Of a stretch of DNA of 38,454 bases, positions 24,694 through 33,296 are shown one piece after another (position 1 is the first letter of the stretch; each line of letters begins with the position of its first letter). The stretch comes from Rikenellaceae bacterium (GTDB lineage Bacteria; Bacteroidota; Bacteroidia; Bacteroidales; UBA932). The stretch lies in contig CAAGIG010000013.1 in NCBI GenBank assembly GCA_900769885.1, forward strand, positions 1-38,454, in the 5' to 3' direction. The notes below the pieces were generated by a model. The model worked only from the letters and a program-made list of their open reading frames with translations. It had not been told where the DNA came from and did not search any database. Made by a program: the position numbers and the translations under genes.

Positions 24694-24701
24694 CAAAGAT
24701 A
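24694..24701 (-). promoter_or_regulatory. putative obg -7 element
   Basis: On the - strand this reads TATCTTTG (TAnnTTTG), 21 bases upstream of the obg ATG. No TTTG is seen at 19-21 bases further upstream. Confidence 0.5.
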
Positions 24702-24804
24702 GTTAATCTTTTCAAACAAAATATCTTTCATAAACAAAACCCGCCCTCGAACGTCAAAGTGCAGTTTTCTATAATTGACTTGATAATTTGGTACAAAAAT
24801 TCGT

Positions 24805-24812
24805 TATATTTG
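24805..24812 (+). promoter_or_regulatory. putative -7 element of the DUF3791 gene
   Basis: TATATTTG fits TAnnTTTG, 26 bases before the ATG at 24839. A weak CTTG lies about 22 bases upstream. It indicates the small gene has its own promoter, independent of the flanking - strand operons. Confidence 0.55.
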
Positions 24813-24838
24813 CCTTTGTTAACAAATGTTGAGGAATT

Positions 24839-25054
24839 ATGAGCGTTGATCAATTGGATTTTGTAACCTTTTGCATAGGCAATTTGTCGATACGACTTAA
24901 TATGCCTCAGAAGGTTGTGTATCTAAAGCTCAAAGATAGTGGTATTCTTGATGACTATATTGTCAAGGGGTATGATGTCCTCCATACATTCGGTAAGGAA
25001 TACCTGATGAATGACTTGATTGATTATATGCAGGAGAAAGGAGTGTTGTTATGA
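24839..25054 (+). CDS. DUF3791 domain protein
   Basis: A 71-residue protein resembling DUF3791: FCIGNLSIRLNMPQKVVYLKLKDSGILDDYI, followed by the diagnostic YDVLHTFGKEYLMNDLIDYM. Members are small helical proteins of unknown function. Some are encoded next to DUF3990 genes and suspected to act in toxin-antitoxin-like pairs. No partner gene is present here, so it is an orphan. It stands alone on the + strand between obg and adk, with its own promoter-like element and a weak GAGG before the ATG. It shares a hairpin at 25129-25167 with the convergent adk. Confidence 0.8.
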   Translation: MSVDQLDFVTFCIGNLSIRLNMPQKVVYLKLKDSGILDDYIVKGYDVLHTFGKEYLMNDLIDYMQEKGVLL

Positions 25055-25126
25055 TACTATACCACGCCTCATACATAATTGAGAACTTCTGCTTATTTAA
25101 TTATTGCTCAGAAGGCCTTTATGCAT

Positions 25127-25167
25127 AAAAAGACTCTCCTCCGTCGGAATTTCGGGGGAGAGTCTTT
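25127..25167 (-). terminator. adk terminator, possibly bidirectional
   Basis: An 11-bp perfect stem (25129-25139 with 25157-25167, AAAGACTCTCC/GGAGAGTCTTT) extends inward by a few pairs. On the - strand it runs into TTTTT, terminating adk. On the + side it ends in TTTG and may also stop the DUF3791 transcript. Confidence 0.8.
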
Positions 25168-25186
25168 GTGATTATTATGGGTTATG

Positions 25187-25753
25187 TTATTTCAATAATG
25201 GAAGAAGGCTTGCGAATACATTTTCAATGGTGTCGTTTCCTTCGATTTCGTGGTAATTGCCTTTTTCTTTGTAGTATGAGATAAGGGGTTCGGTCTTATC
25301 GTGATAGTTGGCAATTCTGCGTTCGATGATTGAAGGTTCTGCGTCATCTTTACGGCCTTCGATTTGTGCTCTGTGCTGGATTCTCTCGAATACAAGTTTG
25401 TCGTCAAGGGTGATAGAGAGGACTGAGTCCACTTTTCCACCGAATTCCTGCAACATCACATCAAGATTTTCAGCCTGTGCAATTGTTCTGGGGAATCCGT
25501 CGAAAAGGAAACCTTTGGCTTGTGGATTCTCAACGATTTTGTTTTTGATCATTCCTTCAACGATTGCATCGGGAACAAGGTCGCCACGATTGATAATCTC
25601 TGCAGCTTGTTTTCCAAGTTCGGTGTTTCTTGCAATTTCTCCGCGAAGGAGGTCTCCGGTGGAGATATGCAAATATTGGCATTTTTCGACAATCAGTTTG
25701 GCCTGAGTTCCTTTGCCGGCACCCGGAGGGCCCAATAGTATATAGTAATTCAT
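25187..25753 (-). CDS. adk: adenylate kinase
   Basis: A 188-residue adenylate kinase (ATP + AMP to 2 ADP). The P-loop GPPGAGKGT is at residues 8-16, followed by the AMP-binding region STGDLLRGEI, DGFPRTIAQAE and ERRIANYHDKTEPLI. At 188 residues it is the short form with a minimal LID and no zinc-binding cysteines. It lies 46 bases downstream of hpt on the same strand. In relatives hpt-adk-obg is a common order, but here a + strand DUF3791 gene lies between adk and obg. Confidence 0.96.
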   Translation of the reverse strand: MNYYILLGPPGAGKGTQAKLIVEKCQYLHISTGDLLRGEIARNTELGKQAAEIINRGDLVPDAIVEGMIKNKIVENPQAKGFLFDGFPRTIAQAENLDVMLQEFGGKVDSVLSITLDDKLVFERIQHRAQIEGRKDDAEPSIIERRIANYHDKTEPLISYYKEKGNYHEIEGNDTIENVFASLLPLLK

Positions 25754-25799
25754 TGTGTATTATTTATATAGTTAGTGTAATTATTCAGTTTCGTGTGTT

Positions 25800-26336
25800 T
25801 TAGTCGATGATGTAGATATCTTTGTATTGTCTTCCGAGCTGGTCGTAATCCAATCCGAATCCAACGATAAATTCGTTTCCGATTTCCATCGCAGGGTAAT
25901 CGATGGGAATATCTTTCTTGTAGGCTTTTGGTTTAAGGAACAAAGTGCAGATTTTAATATCCTCAACACCCATTTCGTTCAGAAGTTTTACAAGTTCCTC
26001 GATGGTGTTGCCACTGTCTACGATATCTTCAATGATAACTACTTTTCTTCCTTTAATTCTGTCAGACAGACCGATAAGCTTGTTGATGCAACCCGAAGAT
26101 TCGGTTCCGGTGTATGAAGCGAGTTTTACAAATGATATTTCACAATTGAATTTCAAGCGCCCCATAAGTGACGCTGTAAACATAAATGAACCATTCAAAA
26201 CGCTCAGGAAAACAGGGGTGTCCTCATTGCTGTAGTCGTTGTTGAGTTTTTTAGCCACTTTGTCGATAGCCTCTTCAATACGACTATTGGGAATAAATGG
26301 TTTGAAATATTTGTCGTGAAGTTGTATCCGTTCCAT
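25800..26336 (-). CDS. hpt: hypoxanthine phosphoribosyltransferase
   Basis: A 178-residue type I phosphoribosyltransferase of purine salvage, making IMP or GMP from hypoxanthine or guanine and PRPP. The PRPP-binding motif VVIIEDIVDSGNT (99-111) has the adjacent acidic pair Glu103-Asp104. LNGSFMFTASL supplies the pyrophosphate loop, and a C-terminal FIVGFGLDYDQ with Y and D residues fits the purine site. It starts divergently from purE with 60 bases between, and adk follows, making a purine-nucleotide salvage unit. Confidence 0.95.
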   Translation of the reverse strand: MERIQLHDKYFKPFIPNSRIEEAIDKVAKKLNNDYSNEDTPVFLSVLNGSFMFTASLMGRLKFNCEISFVKLASYTGTESSGCINKLIGLSDRIKGRKVVIIEDIVDSGNTIEELVKLLNEMGVEDIKICTLFLKPKAYKKDIPIDYPAMEIGNEFIVGFGLDYDQLGRQYKDIYIID

Positions 26337-26346
26337 ACTTTTTCGT

Positions 26347-26354
26347 TATCTTTG
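26347..26354 (+). promoter_or_regulatory. putative purE -7 element
   Basis: TATCTTTG fits TAnnTTTG and lies 42 bases before the purE ATG. A GTTG about 22 bases upstream is a weak -33 candidate and falls within the first codons of divergent hpt. Confidence 0.55.
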
Positions 26355-26396
26355 CTCTGTATTGAAATAAAGTGCTAATTTAGTAAAAATTTAGAT

Positions 26397-26909
26397 ATGA
26401 CACCTATTGTATCAATTATTATGGGCAGTACTTCTGATTTGGGAGTGATGAAATCGGCTGCCGAGTTTTTGGATCAGATGGAAATTCCTTTTGAAATTAA
26501 TGCCCTTTCAGCTCATAGAGTTCCCGAGCAAGTAATGGAATTTGCTCAAAATGCTCATAAAAGAGGGGTGAAGGTTATTATCGCCGGAGCGGGTGGAGCG
26601 GCTCATCTTCCGGGAGTTATCGCAGCATATACACCACTTCCGGTAGTAGGTGTCCCAATTAAATCTTCAAACTCTATCGATGGCTGGGATTCAGTATTGT
26701 CAATTCTTCAAATGCCTGCAGGTATTCCAGTGGCAACAGTAGCTCTGGACGGTGCAAAAAATGCGGCGATTCTCGCAGTTCAAATGATTGCAACAGGCGA
26801 TCCTGCTTTGATGGAGAAGATTGTGGAGTTCAAAAAGGAACTTGCCCAGAAGATAGACAAAGCAAATGTTGAAATGAGAAAAATAGAATATAAGTTCAAA
26901 GTTAACTAG
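26397..26909 (+). CDS. purE: N5-carboxyaminoimidazole ribonucleotide mutase
   Basis: A 170-residue class I PurE, which converts N5-CAIR to CAIR in de novo purine synthesis. Visible are GSTSD (10-14), the catalytic SAHR segment (38-41, His40), and GAGGAAHLPGV with GVPIKSSNSIDGWDSVLSILQMP, all standard for the class I octamer. Length is normal. No purK is adjacent. It is divergent from hpt. The barrel gene begins 11 bases after its stop, so both are probably on one mRNA. Confidence 0.96.
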   Translation: MTPIVSIIMGSTSDLGVMKSAAEFLDQMEIPFEINALSAHRVPEQVMEFAQNAHKRGVKVIIAGAGGAAHLPGVIAAYTPLPVVGVPIKSSNSIDGWDSVLSILQMPAGIPVATVALDGAKNAAILAVQMIATGDPALMEKIVEFKKELAQKIDKANVEMRKIEYKFKVN

Positions 26910-26920
26910 TCGTTTATAAA

Positions 26921-28834
26921 ATGTGGGGGAGATTTGAAGGGAAGAGGAGTTTAAGGATTGCTCTACTTTCGGCAATCCTTTTTTTATTGTTTCCGGTCAA
27001 AGGTATCAGCAGGGAACTGCCATTGTGGCTGGTAATGATGATTGAGGAGCAATGTGAAAATTCTGATGCTCAGGCAGTGGAGCAAATGTTTGATTACTAT
27101 GCCTATTTATTGCAACACAAGGTGGATGTAAATAATTGCTCCCGGGAGACATTGGAATCTTTGCTCTTTTTGGACCAATTTATGGTTGAGGCTCTGCTCG
27201 ATTATCGGTCTGAGTTTGGAGCGATAGCCTCTGTTGCGGAACTTTCGCTTGTAGATGGATTTGATGAGGAGTCAGCTCAAAGGGTCTCCCCATTCTTTGA
27301 TTTTTCTCAAAGGAGTCTCATAGACAAGGGGTTTCCAAAAGTTGAGGGACGGTGGGATTCGAGACTCAGGTATCAGCTGGCAAGGGAAAAGGGGAGTTAT
27401 CTTGGTGGAGCTTTGCCATTTTCTGTTTCAGGCAAATGCAGGGTAGATGTGGGCAAAAGGGGTTCTGTGTGGTTTACTCTTGAAAGTGATGTGGGGGAGG
27501 TGATTTTTCCCGATTTTGTCTCAATGGGGATGAGTGTAGATGATGTGGTTTTGGGTAAAAATCTTAAAATCAAGAGGCTGGTGGTCGGGGACTACTCTTT
27601 GAAGATGGGACAAGGGGGTGTGATGTGGAACTCTTTTACCATTTCTTCGGGAGCTGAGCCTTCTTCGCTTTTGCGAAGGGTACCAAATACCGTATTACCT
27701 TATCGTTCTACGGGGGAGTCGGGATTTTATCGGGGAGGGGCTATTGTTCTCTCCTTTGGGAAATTTGGTGAAGCGACACTTTTTTATTCAAACAGGAGGT
27801 GTGATGCGAGGGTGGAAGGGGATTATTTCTATTCCTTGCCTTCGGATGGTTTGCACGATAGTGAGAGTTCTATATTAAATAAAGGTACATTGCCGTTGGA
27901 GCATACCGGGTTTGATTATGGAGTAGTATTAAACCGTTTGAAAATTGGTCTTCGAGGAATCTTTTACCGTTATGGGAAAAAGGATGGGCGGAAAGTGTAT
28001 GAGTACAATAAATATCAGCGCTTCAATGGTTGGTGGGGTGCTTATTCGGTCGATTTTCTCTATAGTGTTTCGGGAGTGAGATTCTGGGGAGAGGCGGTTG
28101 TCGACAAAAGGGGCTCTTTGGGAGGAATTTTAGGTGCTGCAGCTATTTTTGAGCAGGGATGGGAGGCCTCTGTTTTGTTAAAGTATTTTGACAGGAAGCT
28201 GATTGTTCCTACAGAATTGAATAATGAATGTGGGGGTATTGTTTCTGTAAAGTGTTCTGCAATAGAGGATTTGGTGCTTGCCGGACAATTTTCTTACAAT
28301 TATTTTCCTTATCCCCGTTATAGGGTGGACTCTTCTTCCGAAAAATATAAGGGGGAGTTTTCCATTTTGTGGAAAGTCGCCTCAAATCATAATATTTCAT
28401 TCAGGATAAAGGGGGCAGATGATAGTGGTACGGAGAAATCTTCGTTGCAGGCGATGGTTGTGTACGATTTTGTCCCATCCTCGAATTTCTCTCTCAGGGG
28501 GAGATTTGATGCAAGTTTTGCTACTGGGGATTATGGATTTTTAACTTACCTGGAGGCTCGGAAATCTTTATTTGGGGAGAAACTTGACATTTCTCTCCGC
28601 ACTACCTGTTTTAATATAGAGTCTTGGGATGCGAGGATTTATTGTTATGAGTCTGATGTTCCGGGAACTTTTTCTACGGTTGCTTACTATGGTAAGGGTG
28701 CAAGTGGATATATTTTGTTGAAGTACAAACCCAAAAAATGGGTCAATGTCAATTTCCGTTGTGCCGGAGTTTTGAACAATGACCCATCTAAGGATATGTT
28801 GAAACTAACTCTTGGAATTAGTTTGCTTTTTTGA
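26921..28834 (+). CDS. helix-hairpin-helix and outer-membrane barrel protein
   Basis: A 637-residue exported protein. A signal peptide (about 12-30) is followed by two helix-hairpin-helix-like repeats around residues 68-125 (VDVNNCSRETLESLLFLDQF, then FGAIASVAELSLVDGFDEE), similar to ComEA-type DNA-binding HhH motifs. The rest is a long series of amphipathic beta strands ending in the aromatic residue Phe (LGISLLF), typical of an outer-membrane barrel. This combination is a known but uncharacterised Bacteroidota family. A role in DNA uptake has only the HhH as support. It follows purE by 11 bases and overlaps the convergent transglycosylase gene by 17 bases. Confidence 0.75.
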   Translation: MWGRFEGKRSLRIALLSAILFLLFPVKGISRELPLWLVMMIEEQCENSDAQAVEQMFDYYAYLLQHKVDVNNCSRETLESLLFLDQFMVEALLDYRSEFGAIASVAELSLVDGFDEESAQRVSPFFDFSQRSLIDKGFPKVEGRWDSRLRYQLAREKGSYLGGALPFSVSGKCRVDVGKRGSVWFTLESDVGEVIFPDFVSMGMSVDDVVLGKNLKIKRLVVGDYSLKMGQGGVMWNSFTISSGAEPSSLLRRVPNTVLPYRSTGESGFYRGGAIVLSFGKFGEATLFYSNRRCDARVEGDYFYSLPSDGLHDSESSILNKGTLPLEHTGFDYGVVLNRLKIGLRGIFYRYGKKDGRKVYEYNKYQRFNGWWGAYSVDFLYSVSGVRFWGEAVVDKRGSLGGILGAAAIFEQGWEASVLLKYFDRKLIVPTELNNECGGIVSVKCSAIEDLVLAGQFSYNYFPYPRYRVDSSSEKYKGEFSILWKVASNHNISFRIKGADDSGTEKSSLQAMVVYDFVPSSNFSLRGRFDASFATGDYGFLTYLEARKSLFGEKLDISLRTTCFNIESWDARIYCYESDVPGTFSTVAYYGKGASGYILLKYKPKKWVNVNFRCAGVLNNDPSKDMLKLTLGISLLF

Positions 28835-30479
28835 TTTTCAGTTTTGTACCGGGGTGGATTTTGCTCTTACGGGTCAATCCGTTCAGTTGCATAATGTCGT
28901 TCATTGTTACCCCTGGGAACATTTTTGCTATATCCCAAAGTGTGTCACCTTTTCGGACGGTGTAATAAATATAGTTTCCAGAAGTGGTGGTTTTGGGTTT
29001 TGCAGTTGATGATGAAGAGGATGTTTTCTCAGGTCCTTTGTTATTGGTGTAGATGACAAGTCTCTGACCAATACGGATATTAGTTCCGCAATTGTTCCAT
29101 CTCTTGATATTATTTACAGAAACTCTGTATTTGTTGGCAATGTGACTTAGAGTTTCCCCTTTTTTCACTTTGTGAACGATACGGGTGGCATCTGCCGAGG
29201 TACCTGTCTGGATTTTCTTCAGAGCACCGGGGTTGAAATATACAGAATCTTTGTATTTGTAGATTTCTTCCTCATTGTCAATGAATTTTGCTGTGTACTG
29301 GTAAGGCAATCTCAGGATATACTCTTTTTCGGTACCTGGAATAATATCGTGCAGGTACTGTGGGTTGAAGCTCTTCAATTCCTCTTTGGAGATACCTGTG
29401 TAATGCATAATTTGCTCAAAGTGAAGCATTTTATTGACTTTCAAGGTGTCTACGTGGGGAGGCATAGGGACTTGTTTGGGACAAAGGTTGTGCTCTTTGT
29501 AGTAGTTCAAAGTGTAAAGCGCTGCAATGAATGAAGGTACATAGCCTCTGGTCTCGCGGGGAAGGTATCTATAGATTCCCCAGAAGTCTTTTTCTCCACC
29601 GGAACGTCTGATTGCTTTGTTTACATTTCCTGCTCCACAGTTGTATGATGCGATAGCCAATGCCCAGTCTCCGAAAATAAGGTATGAGTCGCGGAGATAT
29701 TTTGCTGCTGCGTGGGCAGATGCAATGGGGTCAAAACGCTCGTCAACGTATGAGTTGATATGCAAATCGTAGCGTTTTGCAGTGCTGTACATAAATTGCC
29801 ACATCCCTTTTGCGTTGGCTCTCGATACTGCGGTAGCGTTTAGGGCAGATTCGATAATTGCCATTGCTTTGAGTTCCAATGGAAGTCCGTAGCTGTCGAG
29901 GATTTCTTCAAAAATAGGGAGATAATAGTTTGACAGTCCGAGGATTGTCTCCATTTTCTCAGGCATTTTCTCAGTATAGTAGATGATGTGGTTTCTTATG
30001 GACTGGTTATAAGGCAATGCGATGAATGAGTTCATCTTTTGGAGCCTTTGGATATAAACCGAGTCTGGAATGTTGGATGTTAGTGGAATTGAATCAATGT
30101 CTTCGGGTTGGAATTCATAGATGGACAATTCCCTTTTATTGTACCACATACTCAATAGAGAGTCGGTGGAAATGGCAACGGTGTCGAGGAAGTCCCCCTC
30201 TTCTCCAAACAGTTCCATAAATCCGGGGTTGATAGTGTCTCCCTCGGTCAAAGTATCTGATATTGAGATATATTCAGAGTTGTAGATACTATCTAATTGG
30301 GCTTGAAGTTCTTTTACGACCAATCTTAAAGAATCTCTCTCCTTTTTTATGTCGCTCTTGCTTTCTTTCTTGGTAAAAAATGATTTTTTCTCTTTCTTCT
30401 CCTCCTTCACTTTTGTTGCTGAGAAACTCACTCCGGAGAATAGTGACAGCATCAATAAGATTGTCAGTACTTTTTTCAT
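28818..30479 (-). CDS. mltD: MltD-like lytic transglycosylase with two LysM domains
   Basis: A 553-residue murein hydrolase. A signal peptide (1-20), then a Lys/Glu-rich charged segment (about 23-60), a unique region, and an SLT domain with the catalytic Glu210 in AMAIIESALNATAVSRANAKGMWQFM and the later ALAIASYNCGAGNVNKAI. Two LysM domains for peptidoglycan binding follow, at about 434-476 (VKKGETLSHIANKY) and 505-550 (VRKGDTLWDIAKMF). It cleaves glycan strands with formation of 1,6-anhydro ends in the periplasm. It is the last gene of parA-parB-DUF5683-mltD, 22 bases after its neighbour. No terminator is visible because its end overlaps the convergent gene. Confidence 0.92.
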   Translation of the reverse strand: MKKVLTILLMLSLFSGVSFSATKVKEEKKEKKSFFTKKESKSDIKKERDSLRLVVKELQAQLDSIYNSEYISISDTLTEGDTINPGFMELFGEEGDFLDTVAISTDSLLSMWYNKRELSIYEFQPEDIDSIPLTSNIPDSVYIQRLQKMNSFIALPYNQSIRNHIIYYTEKMPEKMETILGLSNYYLPIFEEILDSYGLPLELKAMAIIESALNATAVSRANAKGMWQFMYSTAKRYDLHINSYVDERFDPIASAHAAAKYLRDSYLIFGDWALAIASYNCGAGNVNKAIRRSGGEKDFWGIYRYLPRETRGYVPSFIAALYTLNYYKEHNLCPKQVPMPPHVDTLKVNKMLHFEQIMHYTGISKEELKSFNPQYLHDIIPGTEKEYILRLPYQYTAKFIDNEEEIYKYKDSVYFNPGALKKIQTGTSADATRIVHKVKKGETLSHIANKYRVSVNNIKRWNNCGTNIRIGQRLVIYTNNKGPEKTSSSSSTAKPKTTTSGNYIYYTVRKGDTLWDIAKMFPGVTMNDIMQLNGLTRKSKIHPGTKLKIKKAN

Positions 30480-30501
30480 TAATTTTTCGATTTGTGATAT
30501 T

Positions 30502-31440
30502 TTAGAATGTTAAATTCAGTTTCAGGCCGACAGCGTTGGAACTGTTGGCGGGTACAATTGCCATATTTTTCGAGAAATCTTCAGAAATGGGTGTGATGAT
30601 GGCAGGTTCGACTCCCATTGAAATGGATTGATTGACTTCAAAAGTTTTCATTGTTGCAAATACATCTGCGTCAATGATTTGAAGAATATATATCAAAACG
30701 GTGGCTACAATTGAGTAGTCTCTCAAACGTCTGTAGTAGTCTCTGTAATATTTCAAACTTTCGGTGGACATTGTGCCGCTGTATCCTCCATCGGGGTTGG
30801 ATGCTGCGATGAAATCAGACTGGAATCTTCTGAATTGCAGATTGTTATAGTGCCACATATATCCCGATACGGCAAGTCCTGCGTAGTAGATAGGGAGTTT
30901 CCAGTATTCCCCATTGTAGATTTGTCCCAAACCGGGGAAGAGGGCTGAGTAGATGGTTGCTCTGCCTGGCAAGTGTGGCCTTGCAGATTTGTAATTGGCG
31001 ACCCCGTCGAGCAGTTGCCCCCAATAGAACAGGGCTGCACCTGCATAGAAGAGGTTTCTGTATAATTTGTCAGAGTCGCTGCCGCTTTTCTGGTATTGGC
31101 TGTTGAAGTAGATACCTCCTCCGATCATTCCTCCGATACCTGCGTATATTATCGGCAGTTTCCAGTAGTCTTTATTGTAAATCTGAGCTGTACCAGGTAG
31201 TATGACAGAACCTGCAAATGACCAGCCGATGGCCATTGTGTCCTTGTGTGCCAATGAGTTAAAGTACTGCTTGAATGAGAATGACGGTACTGTGTCTGTA
31301 GATGAAGAGGATGAAGATGTATTGGATGTATTATTGCCGCCACCCATTCCTCCAAATCCTCCAAATTGGGCTGAGGATATGGTCAGCGAGGACAATAATA
31401 TGACTATGGTTGCAAAAATTGACTTCATTTTTGAGGGCAC
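30502..31440 (-). CDS. DUF5683 domain membrane protein
   Basis: A 312-residue protein with an N-terminal signal, a Gly/Ser/Thr-rich linker (about 25-50), and a DUF5683 region with an internal duplication: SVILPGTAQIYNKDYWKLPIIYAG at about 80 and SALFPGLGQIYNGEYWKLPIYYAG at about 165. Each is followed by hydrophobic segments. A further hydrophobic stretch (VATVLIYILQIIDADVFA) comes near the end, and the C-terminus has barrel-like strands. Function is unknown. The gene is repeatedly found between parB and a LysM transglycosylase in Bacteroidota, pointing to an envelope role linked to growth or division. It starts 10 bases after parB. Confidence 0.85.
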   Translation of the reverse strand: MPSKMKSIFATIVILLSSLTISSAQFGGFGGMGGGNNTSNTSSSSSSTDTVPSFSFKQYFNSLAHKDTMAIGWSFAGSVILPGTAQIYNKDYWKLPIIYAGIGGMIGGGIYFNSQYQKSGSDSDKLYRNLFYAGAALFYWGQLLDGVANYKSARPHLPGRATIYSALFPGLGQIYNGEYWKLPIYYAGLAVSGYMWHYNNLQFRRFQSDFIAASNPDGGYSGTMSTESLKYYRDYYRRLRDYSIVATVLIYILQIIDADVFATMKTFEVNQSISMGVEPAIITPISEDFSKNMAIVPANSSNAVGLKLNLTF

Positions 31441-31450
31441 ATTTGTCTTG

Positions 31451-32377
31451 TTAGTTTTTGATTTGCTCGATTGCTCTCAAAAAAGACTCCACTTCATTAT
31501 CGTTGTTGAAATTTATGGTAATGCTGCCTTTCCCCTTGTTATTGCGTTTGAATCTGATATTGTTGTCAAAATATTTTCCAACGATTTCAGCCACTTTGTA
31601 ATATGATTCGGGTATGTTGTCAGCAGGTTTTGTCTTTTCTTCGGCAGGTTTCTCTTTCAGAAGCTGTTGCGCTTTGGCTTCTGCCTGTCTTACAGAAAGT
31701 CCTTTTTTGAGAATTTGTTCGCAAAGGTTTTTCTGTGCTTCAGGTTTTGGCAGTGAGAGAATCGCTTTCGCGTGTCCCATTGTAATTTCTTTGTCGCGGA
31801 TGCTTACTTGAATTTCAGCAGGTAACTTTAACAGACGAAGATAGTTGGTGATGGTTGTTCTTTTCTTTCCAACTATTTCAGCCATAGATTCTTGCGTTAG
31901 CTTGCATTCGTCGATAAGGCGTTGGAAACTGAGTGCTACCTCGATGGCATCAAGGTCTTCGCGCTGGATATTCTCAACGATGGCCATTTGCAACATTCCG
32001 TTGTCATCGGTCTCCTTGATGTAGGCAGGAATTGTTTTCAAACCGGCCAATTGTGACGCTTTGAACCTTCTCTCTCCACTGATAATCTGATATCTGTTTC
32101 CAACTTTGCGGACAGTAATCGGCTGAATGATTCCCAGTCTCTGAATTGAATCCGAGAGTTCAGCAAGAGCAGTCTCTTCAAAATTTGTACGGGGTTGATA
32201 AGGATTGGGGACAATCTTATCTATGGGCAATTCAGAGATGGATGCAATGGTGGTATCAACCTGCTGTTTTACAGGAGTTTCCTTTTGGGGAGTGGCCGGT
32301 TCGGTGTTACCAATGCCATTCATTCCGGGTATCAGTGCGCCAAGCCCTTTTCCGAGTGCAGATCTCTTTGTTGCCAT
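31451..32377 (-). CDS. parB: chromosome partitioning protein ParB
   Basis: A 308-residue ParB/Spo0J CTPase clamp. An N-terminal extension, then the ParB/Srx domain with NPYQPRTNF and the CTP-binding GERRFKAS and ENIQREDL boxes, then a helix-turn-helix (LTQESMAEIVGKKRTTITNYLRLLKLP) that reads parS, and a C-terminal dimerisation segment. It loads at parS and with ParA segregates the origin region. It begins 11 bases after parA. No intact parS palindrome is evident nearby. Confidence 0.95.
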   Translation of the reverse strand: MATKRSALGKGLGALIPGMNGIGNTEPATPQKETPVKQQVDTTIASISELPIDKIVPNPYQPRTNFEETALAELSDSIQRLGIIQPITVRKVGNRYQIISGERRFKASQLAGLKTIPAYIKETDDNGMLQMAIVENIQREDLDAIEVALSFQRLIDECKLTQESMAEIVGKKRTTITNYLRLLKLPAEIQVSIRDKEITMGHAKAILSLPKPEAQKNLCEQILKKGLSVRQAEAKAQQLLKEKPAEEKTKPADNIPESYYKVAEIVGKYFDNNIRFKRNNKGKGSITINFNNDNEVESFLRAIEQIKN

Positions 32378-32388
32378 TTGTATGATTT

Positions 32389-33156
32389 TTAAGAGTTTTT
32401 ACTAATGATTTCTTTTGCAAGGTTGAGGTAGTTGTTTGTTCCTGTCGATATTGCATCGTAGAGAATGACAGGTTTTCCGTGTGAAGGTGCTTCGCTCAAT
32501 CTTACATTTCTCTGAATAATGGTTTTGAATACCATTGAACCGAAATGGTGGCGAACCTCTTCCACTACCTGGTTTGCAAGTCTTAATCTACCGTCAAACA
32601 TTGTCAGAAGGAAACCTTCAATTTTGAGGGAAGTATTTAGTCTGGTTTGAATCAACTTAATGGTATTCAATAGTTTGCCAAGTCCTTCCAATGCAAAATA
32701 TTCAGTCTGCACAGGGATTATTACAGAATCTGCCGCTGTTAGACAGTTTACGGTGATCAATCCCAACGAAGGAGAGCAGTCGATGATGATGTATTCATAT
32801 TCGTCCATCACCTCTGCCAATGCATTTTTAAGAGCAGACTCTTTGTTCTCCTCGTTAATCAATTCTATTTCAGCACCTACAAGGTTAATGTGTGAAGGTA
32901 CAATCTTTAAATCCTTGATCTGTGTATCGATAATCACTTCGGATATTTTTCTCTCGCCGATAAGAACTTCATACAATGTTTTTCCATTGTTTGAATCGGG
33001 GTCAAAATCTAATCCGGAGGTTGTATTTGCCTGTGGGTCTGCATCTATAAGAAGTGTCTTCTTCTCAAGAACTGCCAAAGATGCTGCCAGGTTAATAGCA
33101 GTAGTGGTTTTTCCCACTCCTCCTTTCTGATTCGCTATTGCTATTACTTTTCCCAT
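32389..33156 (-). CDS. parA: chromosome partitioning ATPase ParA
   Basis: A 255-residue ParA/Soj ATPase. The deviant Walker A KGGVGKTT is at residues 11-18, with the A' motif LIDADPQANTT and Walker B-like YIIIDCSPSLG. Length fits the chromosomal small ParA without an N-terminal DNA-binding domain. It forms ATP-dependent nucleoid gradients that move ParB-parS complexes. First gene of the four-gene cluster; a TAAATTTG -7 element is 32 bases upstream. Confidence 0.95.
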   Translation of the reverse strand: MGKVIAIANQKGGVGKTTTAINLAASLAVLEKKTLLIDADPQANTTSGLDFDPDSNNGKTLYEVLIGERKISEVIIDTQIKDLKIVPSHINLVGAEIELINEENKESALKNALAEVMDEYEYIIIDCSPSLGLITVNCLTAADSVIIPVQTEYFALEGLGKLLNTIKLIQTRLNTSLKIEGFLLTMFDGRLRLANQVVEEVRHHFGSMVFKTIIQRNVRLSEAPSHGKPVILYDAISTGTNNYLNLAKEIISKNS

Positions 33157-33187
33157 TTATGCTGTTTAAATATATAATGTCAATCTG

Positions 33188-33195
33188 CAAATTTA
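33188..33195 (-). promoter_or_regulatory. putative parA -7 element
   Basis: On the - strand this reads TAAATTTG, fitting TAnnTTTG, 31 bases upstream of the parA ATG. No clear -33 TTTG at the expected spacing. Confidence 0.45.
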
Positions 33196-33269
33196 TACAA
33201 ATTCTCAGAAAATAGAGGAAATTTTAATTGAAAAAACGAGGATGAAAAATAAAAATAAAAACAATTTAT

Positions 33270-33277
33270 TAGTTTTG
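33270..33277 (+). promoter_or_regulatory. putative -7 element of the lipid kinase gene
   Basis: TAGTTTTG fits TAnnTTTG and lies 19 bases before the ATG at 33297, giving a short leader. The -33 region is A-rich without a TTTG. Confidence 0.5.
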
Positions 33278-33296
33278 CCGCCAAATTGCTTGAGTG

